Positions 14,960-23,936 of a stretch of DNA of 39,765 nt are shown here, one piece after another. The DNA comes from SIG622 sp045604705 (lineage in GTDB: Bacteria; Bacillota; Clostridia; Oscillospirales; CAG-382), in NCBI GenBank assembly GCA_045604705.1, contig JAZUOO010000009.1, positions 1-39,765 of the forward strand, written 5' to 3'. The notes beneath the pieces were generated by a model. It saw only the letters and a list, made by a program, of their open reading frames with translations. It had not been told where the DNA came from and did not search any database. Within the stretch, counting starts at the first letter, position 1, and every line of letters starts with the position of its first letter. The position numbers were made by a program, and so were the translations under genes.

Positions 14960-17074
14960 TCAGACATCGGCAAGCTCAATATATTCGGCGCCGTGCTCGG
15001 TTATAAACTGTTTTCTGGAAAGAATGTCGTCACCGAGAAGGGTTTCAAACATACGCAGTGTTGCCGCTTCATCCTCAGGCATAATTTTGATAAGTCTTCT
15101 TGTTTCCGGTGCCATTGTTGTGAAAGACATCATTTCCGGATCGTTTTCACCGAGACCTTTGGATCTTTCAATGATGTATTTCTGATCACCGAGCTTTGAA
15201 AGTATTGCATTTTTTTCTGCCTCATTGTATGCGAAATAGCTCTTGTCCTTGACCTTTATCTCATAGAGAGGAGATTCTGCAATGTATACCTTACCGAGGT
15301 TGATAAGGGTGGGGAGAAGCCTGTAGAACATTGTGAGTATAAGAGTTCTTATCTGGTAACCATCCTCATCTGCGTCGGTACATATTACTATCTTGTTCCA
15401 TCTCAGAGCATTGAGGTCAAACTGTGACAGATTCTTATTACCCTTTGCCTTGATTTCAACACCGCAGCCGATAACACGCAGAAGATCCACTATAACTTTA
15501 CTTGCGAAAATCTTGTCATAGGTACTCTTCATACAGTTGAGAGTCTTACCTCTTACGGGCATAATAGCCTGGAATTCTGGGTTTCTTGCGTGCTTAACGG
15601 AAGTCATCGCGGAATCTCCCTCAACAATATAAAGCTCTTTCTTATCCGCATCCTTGCTGCGGCAATTTACGAACTTTTCAACTCTGTCAGCAATACCGAG
15701 GTTTCCGCTGGTGAGCTTCTTCTTGATGTCTATTTTTGCCTTTTCTACATTTTCACGGCTTCTCTTGTTAATAAGAATCTGATTGCCTATCTTTTCCGCT
15801 TCCTTGGGATTTTCTGCGAAATACACTTCAAGAGAGTGTGCAAAGAAGTCCGTCATGGCTTCCGTGATAAAGGTATTTGTAATGGCTTTCTTTGTCTGGT
15901 TTTCGTATGAAGTTCTTGTTGAGTGTGAGTTTACCACAAATATAAGTGATTCTTCAATGTCCTGGAAAGATATTTTTGACTCGTTCTTGGCATACTTGTT
16001 TACACCCTTAAGGTACTTGTCGATTGCCTTTACGAATGCACTTCTTGTAGCCTTGTCGGGTGACCCGCCGTGCTCAAGCCATGAAGAATTATGGTAATAC
16101 TCTATGACATTGACCTGATTTGAGAAGCAGAGTACAGCCTCAATTTTGAGTTTGTAATCGTCCTTATCGTCTCTGTCACGCCCCTGACGTTCACAGGCGA
16201 TGTAGTAGGGCTTTGTAATGGCGTATGAAACGTTTTCCGCATCCTCATCCGATTCTTGGGCTTCCTGAGCCTTTTTCATTGCAGCTTCTTCGTCTTCATC
16301 GTCAACAGAACCGTCACCGGTAATCTCCGGGAGCTTTACATTTTCGGATGAACTTATCAGCTCTTCAACGTAATCCTCGATACCTCTTTCATAGAAGTAG
16401 GAGTATTCCTTGAATGTGCCGTCTGACTGTTCGTATTTGAGTGCAAGAGTAAGATTCGGATTTACTATTGCCTGTTTTTTGAGTATTTCCGCAATGTATG
16501 CTTCCGAGATCCTTATATCGGTAAATACTTCAAGGTCAGGCTTCCATGTGGTGATAGTTCCGGTACGCTTTCTTGCAGGGTCTGTCTTTATAAGCTCTGT
16601 TACCGGGAAACCCTTTTCAAATCTTATCTCATATTTTGCTTTCTTCGTATAGCTTGTGACGGTCATAAACTCGGATGAAAACTGTGTGGCGCAGGCACCC
16701 AGACCGTTAAGTCCCAGAGAATACTCGTATGCCTCACCGTCATCGTTATTGTATTTACCGCCTGCATACATTGTACAGTATACAAGCTCCCAGTTATATT
16801 TCTGTTCGCCTTCGTTCCAATCAAGAGGTACGCCTCTGCCGAAATCCTCTACGGTAATTGTCATATCACGCATGACCGTAATGTTTATTCTGTCTCCGTA
16901 GCCTTCCCTTGCTTCGTCAATGGAGTTTGACAGGATTTCAAAGAAGGAATGCTGACAGCCCTCAAGTCCGTCAGAGCCGAATATAACTCCGGGACGTTTT
17001 CTTACTTGATCCGGTCCCTTCAGTGATGTAATACTTTGATCGCCGTATTCCTTTTTCTTTCTTGTATCCGACAT
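14960..17074 (-). CDS. Divergent type IIA topoisomerase B subunit (GyrB/ParE-like)
   Basis: A 704-residue ATPase/toprim subunit of a DNA gyrase or topoisomerase IV-type enzyme. The GHKL ATP site has EILSNSIDEA (Glu46, Asn50) and DFGRG (about 77-81). The lid YSLGLNGLGACATQ (about 118-131), the QTK loop (ENQTKK), the toprim EGDSA (about 485) and the metal-binding TDADEDG (about 565) follow. The sequence departs from housekeeping GyrB in several places: VEDFGRG for V.DNGRG, a TDADEDGYQ toprim for TDADVDGxH, and an acidic insert (about 255-285) in the transducer. It resembles the second, divergent GyrB-like protein of Ruminococcaceae more than the canonical gyrB. No A subunit lies beside it. A consensus promoter precedes it; the ribosome site is weak. 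Confidence 0.85.
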   Translation of the reverse strand: MSDTRKKKEYGDQSITSLKGPDQVRKRPGVIFGSDGLEGCQHSFFEILSNSIDEAREGYGDRINITVMRDMTITVEDFGRGVPLDWNEGEQKYNWELVYCTMYAGGKYNNDDGEAYEYSLGLNGLGACATQFSSEFMTVTSYTKKAKYEIRFEKGFPVTELIKTDPARKRTGTITTWKPDLEVFTDIRISEAYIAEILKKQAIVNPNLTLALKYEQSDGTFKEYSYFYERGIEDYVEELISSSENVKLPEITGDGSVDDEDEEAAMKKAQEAQESDEDAENVSYAITKPYYIACERQGRDRDDKDDYKLKIEAVLCFSNQVNVIEYYHNSSWLEHGGSPDKATRSAFVKAIDKYLKGVNKYAKNESKISFQDIEESLIFVVNSHSTRTSYENQTKKAITNTFITEAMTDFFAHSLEVYFAENPKEAEKIGNQILINKRSRENVEKAKIDIKKKLTSGNLGIADRVEKFVNCRSKDADKKELYIVEGDSAMTSVKHARNPEFQAIMPVRGKTLNCMKSTYDKIFASKVIVDLLRVIGCGVEIKAKGNKNLSQFDLNALRWNKIVICTDADEDGYQIRTLILTMFYRLLPTLINLGKVYIAESPLYEIKVKDKSYFAYNEAEKNAILSKLGDQKYIIERSKGLGENDPEMMSFTTMAPETRRLIKIMPEDEAATLRMFETLLGDDILSRKQFITEHGAEYIELADV

Positions 17075-17145
17075 TCTTTTACAAAGCCCTAACCTTTCAT
17101 AATCATTCCTGCATATCTTTTCTCAAAGTAATATTTTAACATCTT

Positions 17146-17174
17146 ATTATACTATATACTATCGCATATTTCAA
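17146..17174 (-). promoter_or_regulatory. Promoter of the GyrB/ParE-like gene
   Basis: Minus strand: TTGAAA (17174-17169), 17-base spacer, TATAAT (17151-17146), about 70 bases upstream of the start codon. Confidence 0.7.
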
Positions 17175-17367
17175 GACAAATATATTAATATTTTGATAGT
17201 AATTTTTACAATTTTCACAATTGGATTTATACCGTAGAAATTCCGTGATTTTTGCAATGCCGAGGGAGTAATCACGAAACGCTCTTTAAAAATCCTGTAA
17301 AATCGGAAAAGCTCACCCGTGAACGCAGTTTTTTCCGTATGCATCTTAATTGAGATGATATTCTGAC

Positions 17368-17403
17368 AAAAAAGGCTGTACCCAAAATCAGTAAGGTACA
17401 GTC
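17368..17403 (-). terminator. Rho-independent terminator of the alkylation-repair gene
   Basis: On the minus strand GACTGTACC pairs with GGTACAGCC (one G-U) around a 12-base loop and is followed by TTTTTT. It starts about seven bases after the stop codon. Confidence 0.85.
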
Positions 17404-17409
17404 TTAATT

Positions 17410-18111
17410 TTATCTGAGCGTTTTGAGATACATTTTTTGTTCGTCTGCAATTCTGAAACTCTCGACCGCTTTCTGAATGGCTTTGCGGTGTGTCCAATCG
17501 TCGAGAACTCTGTTTTGGATATATGGCAAAATATTGTCGTACTGCTTTGCAAGAGCTTCCGCGAAATACCACGCGCGCATCATATTAATGTAGTATTCAT
17601 CGCTTTTTATTTCCGAAACAAGCTTCAAATAATCAGCCGAAAAGTCATCGTCAAGAAAGTGGACAAGCAACATCCCTATTCCGTAACGGACAGTGTATGT
17701 ATGTTCGGATTTCAGCCATTGATGTATTTTTTGTATGAGCTTGTCCTTGTGCTTTGAAAATACTTTCGGTCTTAGCATATCGCAGGTTGCCCAATTGTCG
17801 ATGTACGGGAGGAATCTGTCAAGCTCGAAAAAGAGAGTATCAACGTCTTTTATACGCTCAATAAGAAATGCGTGGAGATTATTTTCTTCGTAATATTTGT
17901 GGGGGAGATATGAAATAAATACCTTTGAGTCTTCGCTTTTTGAGAGATTTGCCGCATATTTTCGGAGCATGGGAGTTCTGACGCCGATAACAAGCTCACG
18001 GTCTATATTCGGTATCAGCTTTGCGTGAAAATCGGCGTATTTTATATCCTGCATGGAAAGGAGGTCTTGCCTTATTTCTTCTTTTATATTTTTACAATCC
18101 ACATTTATCAC
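17410..18111 (-). CDS. DNA alkylation repair protein (AlkD-like HEAT-repeat glycosylase)
   Basis: A 233-residue all-helical protein of the DNA alkylation repair (AlkD/AlkC) family, which excises bulky or cationic alkylated bases by wrapping DNA with HEAT-like repeats. Characteristic blocks are 'IGVRTPMLRKYA' near residues 42-53, 'EENNLHAFLIERIKD' and 'LPYIDNWATCDMLRPKVF', where DNWATCD carries the conserved catalytic-cleft Trp and Asp. The later 'VRYGIGMLLVHFLDD' and 'MMRAWYFAEALAKQYD' are also conserved. It has its own promoter and terminator, so it is a single-gene unit diverging from the hydroxyacid dehydrogenase. Confidence 0.88.
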   Translation of the reverse strand: MINVDCKNIKEEIRQDLLSMQDIKYADFHAKLIPNIDRELVIGVRTPMLRKYAANLSKSEDSKVFISYLPHKYYEENNLHAFLIERIKDVDTLFFELDRFLPYIDNWATCDMLRPKVFSKHKDKLIQKIHQWLKSEHTYTVRYGIGMLLVHFLDDDFSADYLKLVSEIKSDEYYINMMRAWYFAEALAKQYDNILPYIQNRVLDDWTHRKAIQKAVESFRIADEQKMYLKTLR

Positions 18112-18125
18112 TCGCTTTCACCGAT

Positions 18126-18154
18126 ATTATACACTAAGTCATTGCTTTTTTCAA
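18126..18154 (-). promoter_or_regulatory. Promoter of the AlkD-like gene
   Basis: Minus strand: TTGAAA (18154-18149), 17-base spacer, TATAAT (18131-18126). Confidence 0.7.
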
Positions 18155-18183
18155 CGTATTCGGCAAATAAATACATATTTTTC

Positions 18184-18212
18184 TTGCATTTGATAAAATT
18201 GTATGTTATAAT
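18184..18212 (+). promoter_or_regulatory. Promoter of the hydroxyacid dehydrogenase gene
   Basis: TTGCAT (18184-18189), 17-base spacer, TATAAT (18207-18212), 45 bases before the start codon. It is arranged back to back with the AlkD-like promoter. Confidence 0.7.
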
Positions 18213-18257
18213 ATAGTTTGGAAATGAATAAATTATCGGATACTGAAAGGTACGGAC

Positions 18258-19205
18258 ATGAAAACAGTAATTCTCGATGCAAAGGCACTTAATCCCGGGG
18301 ATTTGTCGTGGGATGATTTTAAAACACTCGGTGAGCTTGACGTTTATCAGCGCACAGAGCCGCAGGACGTGGTAAAGCGTGCAAGGGATGCTGAAATAGT
18401 TATAACAAACAAAGTCGTTATAGGCAAGGCTGAAATGGAACAGCTTCCCAATTGTAAGTATATCGGTGTTCTTGCGACAGGTTACAATGTTGTGGATATT
18501 GAGGAAGCATCCAAAAGAGGTATCACCGTTACAAATGTCCCCGCGTATTCAACCGATTCGGTGGCACAGCTTGTTTTTGCTTTGATTCTCGAGAACGAGC
18601 ACAGGGTCGCACGTCACAATGAGCTTGCACACACGGCTTGGTCAAAGCATGATATGTTCTGTCTTTATGAGTCTCCCCTGTTTGAGCTTTCGGGAAAGAC
18701 TTTCGGTATATTCGGTTACGGCTCTATAGGTGTGGCTGTTGCAAAGATAGCTAATGCCTTCGGCATGAGGGTATTGTGTTATTCAAGGACAAAAAAGGAT
18801 GACAATACGGTCCAGTGGGTAGACAAGGAAACGTTGTTCCGTGAAAGTGATTATCTGTCGCTTCATTGCCCCCTGACGCCACAGACGGATAAGCTGATAA
18901 ATGATGAAACTATTGCACTTATGAAAAAGAGTGTGGTCATTATAAACACAACAAGAGGCGGTACTGTTGACGAGAAAGCTGTTGCAATGGCACTGCATAA
19001 TGGCAGGATAAGAGCTTTTCTTGCGGATGTGCTTTCAAGCGAGCCGCCGAAAGAAGACAATCCTCTTCTCAGTGCTCCCAACTGTATAATCACACCTCAT
19101 ATTGCATGGGCAACAATTGAAGCAAGGTCAAGGCTTATGACCGAAGCATTCCTCAACGCAAAGGCATATACCAAGGGAGAAAAGAGAAACGTGATAGAAT
19201 TTTAA
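18258..19205 (+). CDS. D-2-hydroxyacid dehydrogenase (glycerate/hydroxypyruvate type)
   Basis: A 315-residue NAD(P)H-dependent dehydrogenase of the D-isomer-specific family. The nucleotide-binding motif GIFGYGSIG lies at about residues 149-157. The catalytic Arg is in 'INTTRGGTVDE', the acidic partner in 'LADVLSSEPP', and the His in 'TPHIAWAT'. 'GVLATGYNVVDIEEA' and 'TPHIAWAT' point to the glycerate dehydrogenase (HprA) subgroup, which reduces hydroxypyruvate to glycerate, rather than to lactate or phosphoglycerate dehydrogenases. No ACT domain is present. The ATG follows GAAAGGT. It is 27 bases upstream of smpB and may form a unit with smpB and the ComM-like gene. Confidence 0.85.
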   Translation: MKTVILDAKALNPGDLSWDDFKTLGELDVYQRTEPQDVVKRARDAEIVITNKVVIGKAEMEQLPNCKYIGVLATGYNVVDIEEASKRGITVTNVPAYSTDSVAQLVFALILENEHRVARHNELAHTAWSKHDMFCLYESPLFELSGKTFGIFGYGSIGVAVAKIANAFGMRVLCYSRTKKDDNTVQWVDKETLFRESDYLSLHCPLTPQTDKLINDETIALMKKSVVIINTTRGGTVDEKAVAMALHNGRIRAFLADVLSSEPPKEDNPLLSAPNCIITPHIAWATIEARSRLMTEAFLNAKAYTKGEKRNVIEF

Positions 19206-19232
19206 TTTCGGCAAATTTGAAAGGAAGAATAA

Positions 19233-19712
19233 ATGGCAAACAAACCTACCAAAGACGGTGTATTTATCGCCGCACAAAACAAAAAAGCGTCACACGACTA
19301 TTTTATACTTGAAACCTTTGAAGCGGGAATTGAGCTTTTCGGCACCGAGGTCAAGAGTGTAAGAGCAAGTGCCGTTAATATGAAAGACTCCTACTGCTTT
19401 ATTGAAAAGGGTGAAATCTTCATGTCCGGTGTACACATCAGCCCCTATGAAAAAGGAAATATCTTCAACAAAGAGCCTATGCGAGTACGTAAGCTGCTTA
19501 TGCACAAAAAAGAGATATTGAAGCTTTTGGGACAGGTTGGTACCGAGGGTGTGACGATCATACCGCTAAAGATGTATTTCAAGGGTTCAAAGGTTAAGGT
19601 AGAAATAGGACTGTGCAAGGGTAAAAAGCTCTATGATAAGAGAGATACCGAAGCAAAGAAGCAAGCAAACAGAGATATTGAACGTTATATGAAGGGCTCG
19701 GACAGATATTGA
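19233..19712 (+). CDS. smpB: SsrA-binding protein SmpB
   Basis: A 159-residue protein required for trans-translation: it binds tmRNA and delivers it to stalled ribosomes. The beta-barrel signature 'ETFEAGIELFGTEVKSVRA' near residues 28-46 and the later 'KVEIGLCKGKKLYDKRDTEAKK' region are intact, including the Lys/Arg-rich C-terminal tail that reads the empty mRNA channel. A GAAAGGAAG site precedes the ATG. The ssrA RNA gene itself was not recognised in this window. Confidence 0.96.
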   Translation: MANKPTKDGVFIAAQNKKASHDYFILETFEAGIELFGTEVKSVRASAVNMKDSYCFIEKGEIFMSGVHISPYEKGNIFNKEPMRVRKLLMHKKEILKLLGQVGTEGVTIIPLKMYFKGSKVKVEIGLCKGKKLYDKRDTEAKKQANRDIERYMKGSDRY

Positions 19713-19730
19713 TGTCCGTAAGGATAGAAA

Positions 19731-21266
19731 ATGATTTCAAAAGTATACAGTGCCGCAAGTCACGGAATTGAGGGACTTATTGTTGATGTGGAATGTTACC
19801 GTCAGGGAAACACTCCGAGATTTGACATAATCGGACTTCCGGATACGGCAGTAAAAGAATCCTACAACAGAATAAAGGCGGCAATAAAGACATCGGGGTA
19901 TATGTACCCTGTGGCAAACATAACAATCAATCTCGCCCCTGCAAACATAAACAAGCAAGGAACGGGCTACGATCTTGCTTCACTTATTTCCATTCTCAAG
20001 TGTACGGATCTTCTATGTGATTTTGATACAGAGGGAAAATGCTTTGTGGGCGAAATTGCCCTGGGCGGTGAGGTAAGAGGAATCAACGGAATACTTACCA
20101 TGTGTATTGCAGCAAAGAATGCAGGCTTTAAGGAGATATTTGTACCTGCGGACAATGCAAAGGAAGCGGCAGTGGTTGAGGGTATTGACGTATACGGTGT
20201 AAGAGACGTACGAAGCGTTGCAATGCATATCCGTGGCGAGGAATACATCGAAAAAACACCGCATACAAGCTACGAAACCTTCAATGAGACCATGTTGGGC
20301 ATTCCCGATTTTGCGGATATAAAGGGTCAGCAGAATGCAAAATATGCTATGCAACTTGCGGCTGCGGGAATGCATAACATACTTCTTATAGGGCCTCCCG
20401 GTACCGGTAAAAGTATGCTTGCAAAGAGTCTGCCGGGAATACTCCCGCCAATGACCTTTGAGGAGGCACTGCAGACAACGCAGATATATTCAATAGCAGG
20501 TGAGCTCAAAGAGGATGCACTGTTAGGGGCACGTCCGTTCAGATCTCCACATCATTCTGTTTCGGGAGTATCGCTTGTCGGCGGTGGTAAGATACCCCGA
20601 CCCGGTGAGATCTCACTTGCGAATAACGGTGTGCTTTTTCTTGATGAATTGCCGGAATTCAGAAATGATGCAACAGAGGCCCTCAGACAACCCTTGGAGG
20701 ACAGAAAGGTTGAGATTACGAGAGTTAATGCAAAGGTTACATATCCCGCAAGATTTATGCTTGTTTGTGCGATGAACCCTTGCAAGTGCGGATATTACGG
20801 TCATTCCACTATCCCCTGTACCTGCCCTGCAGGATCTATATCAAAGTATCTTTCAAAGATTTCGGGGCCGCTGCTTGACAGAATTGACATTCACGTTGAT
20901 GTCCCCTCTCTTGATTTTAATACTCTTGCTTCGAATGTTCCCGCCGAAAGCTCGGAGAAAATCCGCGAAAAGGTATGTGATGCACGAGAGATTATGAAAA
21001 AGCGTTTCAAGGATGAGGGCATTATCGCAAATGGGGACATGACAACGGCTCACATAAGAAAATACTGTGTTCTTGATGATAAGGCGGGTGATATTCTTAA
21101 AGGTGCATTTGAGAAAATGGGGCTTTCCGCAAGAGGTTATGACAGAATAATGAGAGTGGCAAGGACAATCGCAGATCTTGAAAAGAATGACATAATAACG
21201 TGGCAGAACATGGCTGTTGCGGTAAGATTCAGGAGCCTTGACAGAAAGACGATGAAGGAAATATAG
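19731..21266 (+). CDS. YifB/ComM family Mg-chelatase-like AAA+ ATPase
   Basis: A 511-residue ATPase with an N-terminal Lon-protease-like (ChlI) domain up to about residue 170, a central AAA+ Mg-chelatase domain and a C-terminal helical domain. Walker A GPPGTGKSML (about 221-230), Walker B LFLDELPEF and the cysteine cluster NPCKCGYYGHSTIPCTC are present; the last is typical of the family. ComM relatives are hexameric helicases that support branch migration during natural transformation. The gene ends with TAG; two codons later a TAA follows in frame. It lies 18 bases behind smpB. Confidence 0.9.
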   Translation: MISKVYSAASHGIEGLIVDVECYRQGNTPRFDIIGLPDTAVKESYNRIKAAIKTSGYMYPVANITINLAPANINKQGTGYDLASLISILKCTDLLCDFDTEGKCFVGEIALGGEVRGINGILTMCIAAKNAGFKEIFVPADNAKEAAVVEGIDVYGVRDVRSVAMHIRGEEYIEKTPHTSYETFNETMLGIPDFADIKGQQNAKYAMQLAAAGMHNILLIGPPGTGKSMLAKSLPGILPPMTFEEALQTTQIYSIAGELKEDALLGARPFRSPHHSVSGVSLVGGGKIPRPGEISLANNGVLFLDELPEFRNDATEALRQPLEDRKVEITRVNAKVTYPARFMLVCAMNPCKCGYYGHSTIPCTCPAGSISKYLSKISGPLLDRIDIHVDVPSLDFNTLASNVPAESSEKIREKVCDAREIMKKRFKDEGIIANGDMTTAHIRKYCVLDDKAGDILKGAFEKMGLSARGYDRIMRVARTIADLEKNDIITWQNMAVAVRFRSLDRKTMKEI

Positions 21267-21490
21267 GTGAAGTAAATAGCGAATAGTGAAGTTGCAAGCA
21301 CGCTCACGGTGAATAGTTGAGGTTGAAAACTTCGCTTTCTTCATTTTATTTATTGATAAAAAAGCTTTTGCTGAAGGTTCTTTTTGCACAGTATTAAATA
21401 TAAAAACGAAAGGCACCCGAATAAAAATCCGAGTGTCTTCGTCATTTTAAGGAGAGTACCGCATATTGTGAAACATTTGCAAAAGTGAAA
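21267..21490. other. Convergent intergenic region with short direct repeats
   Basis: A 224-base gap between converging genes. It contains two near-copies of GAATAGTGAAGTTG (about 21280 and 21312) and the imperfect terminator of the HtrA gene. No gene is apparent. Confidence 0.5.
21402..21438 (-). terminator. Imperfect terminator of the HtrA-like protease gene
   Basis: On the minus strand AGACACTCG pairs with CGGGTGCCT (one mismatch, one G-U), followed by TTCGTTTTT. It lies about 50 bases after the stop codon. Confidence 0.5.
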
Positions 21491-23308
21491 TTATCCCATT
21501 ACATCAAGCTTGAAGGTAATATCGATTATTTCCTTAGGATCTCTGTATATAGTGAGAGTAACTTGATCGCCTGCCTTGAAAGCGGATTTGAGATCATTAA
21601 TCTCCTCGACGGTTGTTACTTTCTGACCATTAAAGCCTGTTATGATGTCACCGCGCTTAAGACCTGCCGCCTGTGCGGAGCTTCCGGGCTTGAGCTGGAT
21701 AACCATAACACCTACGGGAATACCGTAATATTTGGATTCTTCTTCGGTAACTTCAAAATAGTTGGTGATACCGATTGCTCCCGTGCCGGTTACAAAGCTC
21801 TGTTCGTAATCGGTTACCTTTCCGTCCTGTATCAGCTGATTAAAAATATTGATAGCACTGTTTATCGGAATAGAGAAGCCGATACCCTCATATTTCTCCG
21901 TAAGCTTAAGAGTGTTAATACCTACAACCTCACCCTTGTCGTTGATAAGAGGGCCACCGGAGTTTCCGGGATTAATTGCGGCATTTGTCTGCATGAGAGT
22001 CATAGTCTTTGTGTAGCCATTGCTGCCCTGAACTTCAACATCTCTGTTTATTGCGGAAACAATACCGTCGGTCACCGTTCCTGCAAATTCGATACCCGCA
22101 GGTGTTCCTATCGCAATTACACTGTCTCCTACCTGCATAAGATCCGAATCACCAATCTCCATTGGAACAAGTCCCCTGGCATCTATCTTAATAACAGCAA
22201 GGTCGGTCACCGAATCCGCACCTATAATTTCCGCAGAATACTTTGTACCGTCATCAAGCATAACTATTATTTCATCTGCATCCTCTATAACATGATTGTT
22301 GGTTGCAATATAGCCGTCTTCCGTGAGGATAAATCCGGATCCTACGCCGCTTGACTTATATGTTCCGAAATAACTTTGAGTTGTTGCTGTTACTTCGATA
22401 CCTACAGAAGATGGCTTACACTTTACGGCAATCATCTGCTTTGTGAGTGTTCCATCCGCACTCGGAAGCACGATTGTGTTCTGTGCTTGGGCACTCGAGT
22501 TGTCACTGTTTCCTTTTCCCGAAATAACGGGACGTTCACCTTTCTCATTCTTGCTTGGGTTGCTTACAGCGGGAGCATCGTTGGATTCAACTATATTTTC
22601 TCCGCCATAAACGGGAATACCCCTGTCACCAAAGCACTTAAAGTAGAAATATCCGCAAACGGCGGCAATACCCACCACAAGAACACAAGCAAGCGTTATG
22701 GAAACCGTTCTGAGTACATTATGCTTCTTTTCAGGTACTGTTCCCTGTGTAAAAGGCTTGTTTGTCTGACAGTACTGCCATGTGTAATTTCCGTCTGCAC
22801 TTGTCTTATCGGCATCGTATCTGATACCTGCACTCTCACCGACAGGTCTCCGGGAAGGATTGTATGCACTGTGAGTACCGTCCATAGGAACATGAGAATC
22901 ACTATACGGTGTACCGTTGGTCTCGGTTGGGTGATTCACCGGAGTGTTAAAATTCCGATTATATTCCGAAGACATCGGTGCCTGATAGTTCTCCTGTGCC
23001 GGCTTGTCAGAACTCTGATATGTTGGTGTTGTACGCTGTTCTGCGTTTTCCTGTGCAGAAGCCGTACACTCATCTGTACTGTTATGATACACCGTATTAT
23101 CAGAGGATAACGGTGTGTGATATTCATTCAGTGTTTTCACACCCTCACATTCCTCAATCTTTTCGGGATTTTCCGATATTTCCGACTTCGAATCCGTATT
23201 TCCACCAAGAAATGTATTTTTATCCGGTATATTATTGTTGTCAGTTTCGGGAGCAAAGCCGCTGTTGCCGTTTTTATTTTCACTTTCAAATCCGCTTGTG
23301 TTTGACAT
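21491..23308 (-). CDS. HtrA/DegP-like S1C serine protease, membrane anchored
   Basis: A 605-residue protease with a long hydrophilic, Asn/Ser/Thr-rich cytoplasmic N-terminus (about 1-200), one membrane helix (about 203-228), a trypsin-like domain and one C-terminal PDZ domain. The catalytic triad is His339 (TNNHV), Asp369 (VTDLAVIK) and Ser450 (PGNSGGP). The PDZ domain follows from about 520, including the 'SAQAAGLKRGDIITGFNG' block. HtrA enzymes degrade or refold damaged proteins outside the membrane. The ~200-residue disordered head is longer than in most HtrA proteins. It has its own promoter and diverges from rpmH, the position dnaA holds in many Firmicutes. Confidence 0.92.
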   Translation of the reverse strand: MSNTSGFESENKNGNSGFAPETDNNNIPDKNTFLGGNTDSKSEISENPEKIEECEGVKTLNEYHTPLSSDNTVYHNSTDECTASAQENAEQRTTPTYQSSDKPAQENYQAPMSSEYNRNFNTPVNHPTETNGTPYSDSHVPMDGTHSAYNPSRRPVGESAGIRYDADKTSADGNYTWQYCQTNKPFTQGTVPEKKHNVLRTVSITLACVLVVGIAAVCGYFYFKCFGDRGIPVYGGENIVESNDAPAVSNPSKNEKGERPVISGKGNSDNSSAQAQNTIVLPSADGTLTKQMIAVKCKPSSVGIEVTATTQSYFGTYKSSGVGSGFILTEDGYIATNNHVIEDADEIIVMLDDGTKYSAEIIGADSVTDLAVIKIDARGLVPMEIGDSDLMQVGDSVIAIGTPAGIEFAGTVTDGIVSAINRDVEVQGSNGYTKTMTLMQTNAAINPGNSGGPLINDKGEVVGINTLKLTEKYEGIGFSIPINSAINIFNQLIQDGKVTDYEQSFVTGTGAIGITNYFEVTEEESKYYGIPVGVMVIQLKPGSSAQAAGLKRGDIITGFNGQKVTTVEEINDLKSAFKAGDQVTLTIYRDPKEIIDITFKLDVMG

Positions 23309-23343
23309 AGCAATTAAACCTCCGTTTTGTTCACTGTGCCTGT

Positions 23344-23371
23344 ATTATAATACAACTAATTGAAACATCAA
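23344..23371 (-). promoter_or_regulatory. Promoter of the HtrA-like gene
   Basis: Minus strand: TTGATG (23371-23366), 16-base spacer, TATAAT (23349-23344), followed by a GGAGGTTT ribosome site before the ATG. Confidence 0.7.
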
Positions 23372-23549
23372 TGTAACCTATGTGAAATTTGTGTGATATT
23401 TTACAAAAGCCTTTTTCATATTATAAAAACAGCCTCAAGAGTTAATTTGGTATAACATATATGATAAACGGCTTATTTATGCACATATGATTTAAAATAT
23501 CCTTCCGAAAAAGAAAAATGAAAAAGGCAAAAAAAATATGCATAACCCC

Positions 23550-23578
23550 TTGACAAAATAAAATAAATGTATTATAAT
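23550..23578 (+). promoter_or_regulatory. Consensus promoter of rpmH-rnpA block
   Basis: TTGACA (23550-23555), 17-base spacer, TATAAT (23573-23578): a perfect vegetative promoter, as expected for a ribosomal protein operon. Confidence 0.9.
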
Positions 23579-23626
23579 AACATTATATCGGCAAATTATG
23601 TAATCGGAAAGCGAGGTGCCCCGAGA

Positions 23627-23761
23627 ATGAAAAGAACATACCAGCCCAAGAAGCGTCAGAGAAAAGTAGAGCACGGTTTCAGAAAGCGTATGAGAACTGC
23701 CAACGGCAGAAAGGTACTCAAGAGAAGACGTGCAAAAGGAAGAGCAAGACTCACATATTGA
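23627..23761 (+). CDS. rpmH: 50S ribosomal protein L34
   Basis: A 44-residue, extremely basic protein starting MKRTYQPKKRQRKVEHGF and ending in the usual basic tail. It is the smallest large-subunit protein and is unmistakable. The start at 23627 is fixed by GAGGTG eight bases upstream; the in-frame upstream extension is not translated in homologues. It is the first gene of the rpmH-rnpA-yidD-yidC-jag block. Confidence 0.98.
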   Translation: MKRTYQPKKRQRKVEHGFRKRMRTANGRKVLKRRRAKGRARLTY

Positions 23762-23936
23762 TTCCTGCTTTGACATCGGATATTCGACATTCGTTGTCGA
23801 ATGTTTCTTTGTAACCTTCAGGAGAAGAGAGGACGAGCAGTTGCATATACCCCAAACAAGGGTTGCAAAGCCGTCCTCTTATTGCGTATTACGGAAAATA
23901 CAGCCAAATTATTATTTACCGGAGGGAGGAATCTTC

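Larger units (their letters stand above)
17075..17409. other. Intergenic region with promoter and terminator
   Basis: A 335-base gap between two minus-strand genes. It contains the promoter of the topoisomerase gene (17146-17174) and the terminator of the alkylation-repair gene (17368-17403). Between these I see no convincing gene; the frames are short and broken. Confidence 0.6.
23309..23626. other. AT-rich divergent region between HtrA gene and rpmH
   Basis: This gap of about 318 bases holds the two divergent promoters and one exact match to the relaxed DnaA-box form TTATNCACA (TTATGCACA, 23477-23485). No second box was found, so it cannot be called an origin. No gene is seen. Confidence 0.5.

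Noticed and set aside
14190..15185. 331-codon plus-strand frame across methyltransferase, repeat gap and topoisomerase end
   Set aside because: It overlaps two well-supported minus-strand genes and reads through the repeat cluster; no ribosome site or family features.
21485..22354. 289-codon plus-strand frame opposite the HtrA gene
   Set aside because: It is a shadow of the protease and PDZ domains, Cys/Tyr-rich with no motif.
23477..23485. Replication origin near rpmH
   Set aside because: Only one DnaA-box-like 9-mer was found and dnaA is absent, so an origin cannot be supported.
23730..23936. N-terminal extension of RnpA
   Set aside because: The open frame upstream of the GTG covers the rpmH end and spacer; the GGAGGGAGG site fixes the start at 23937.
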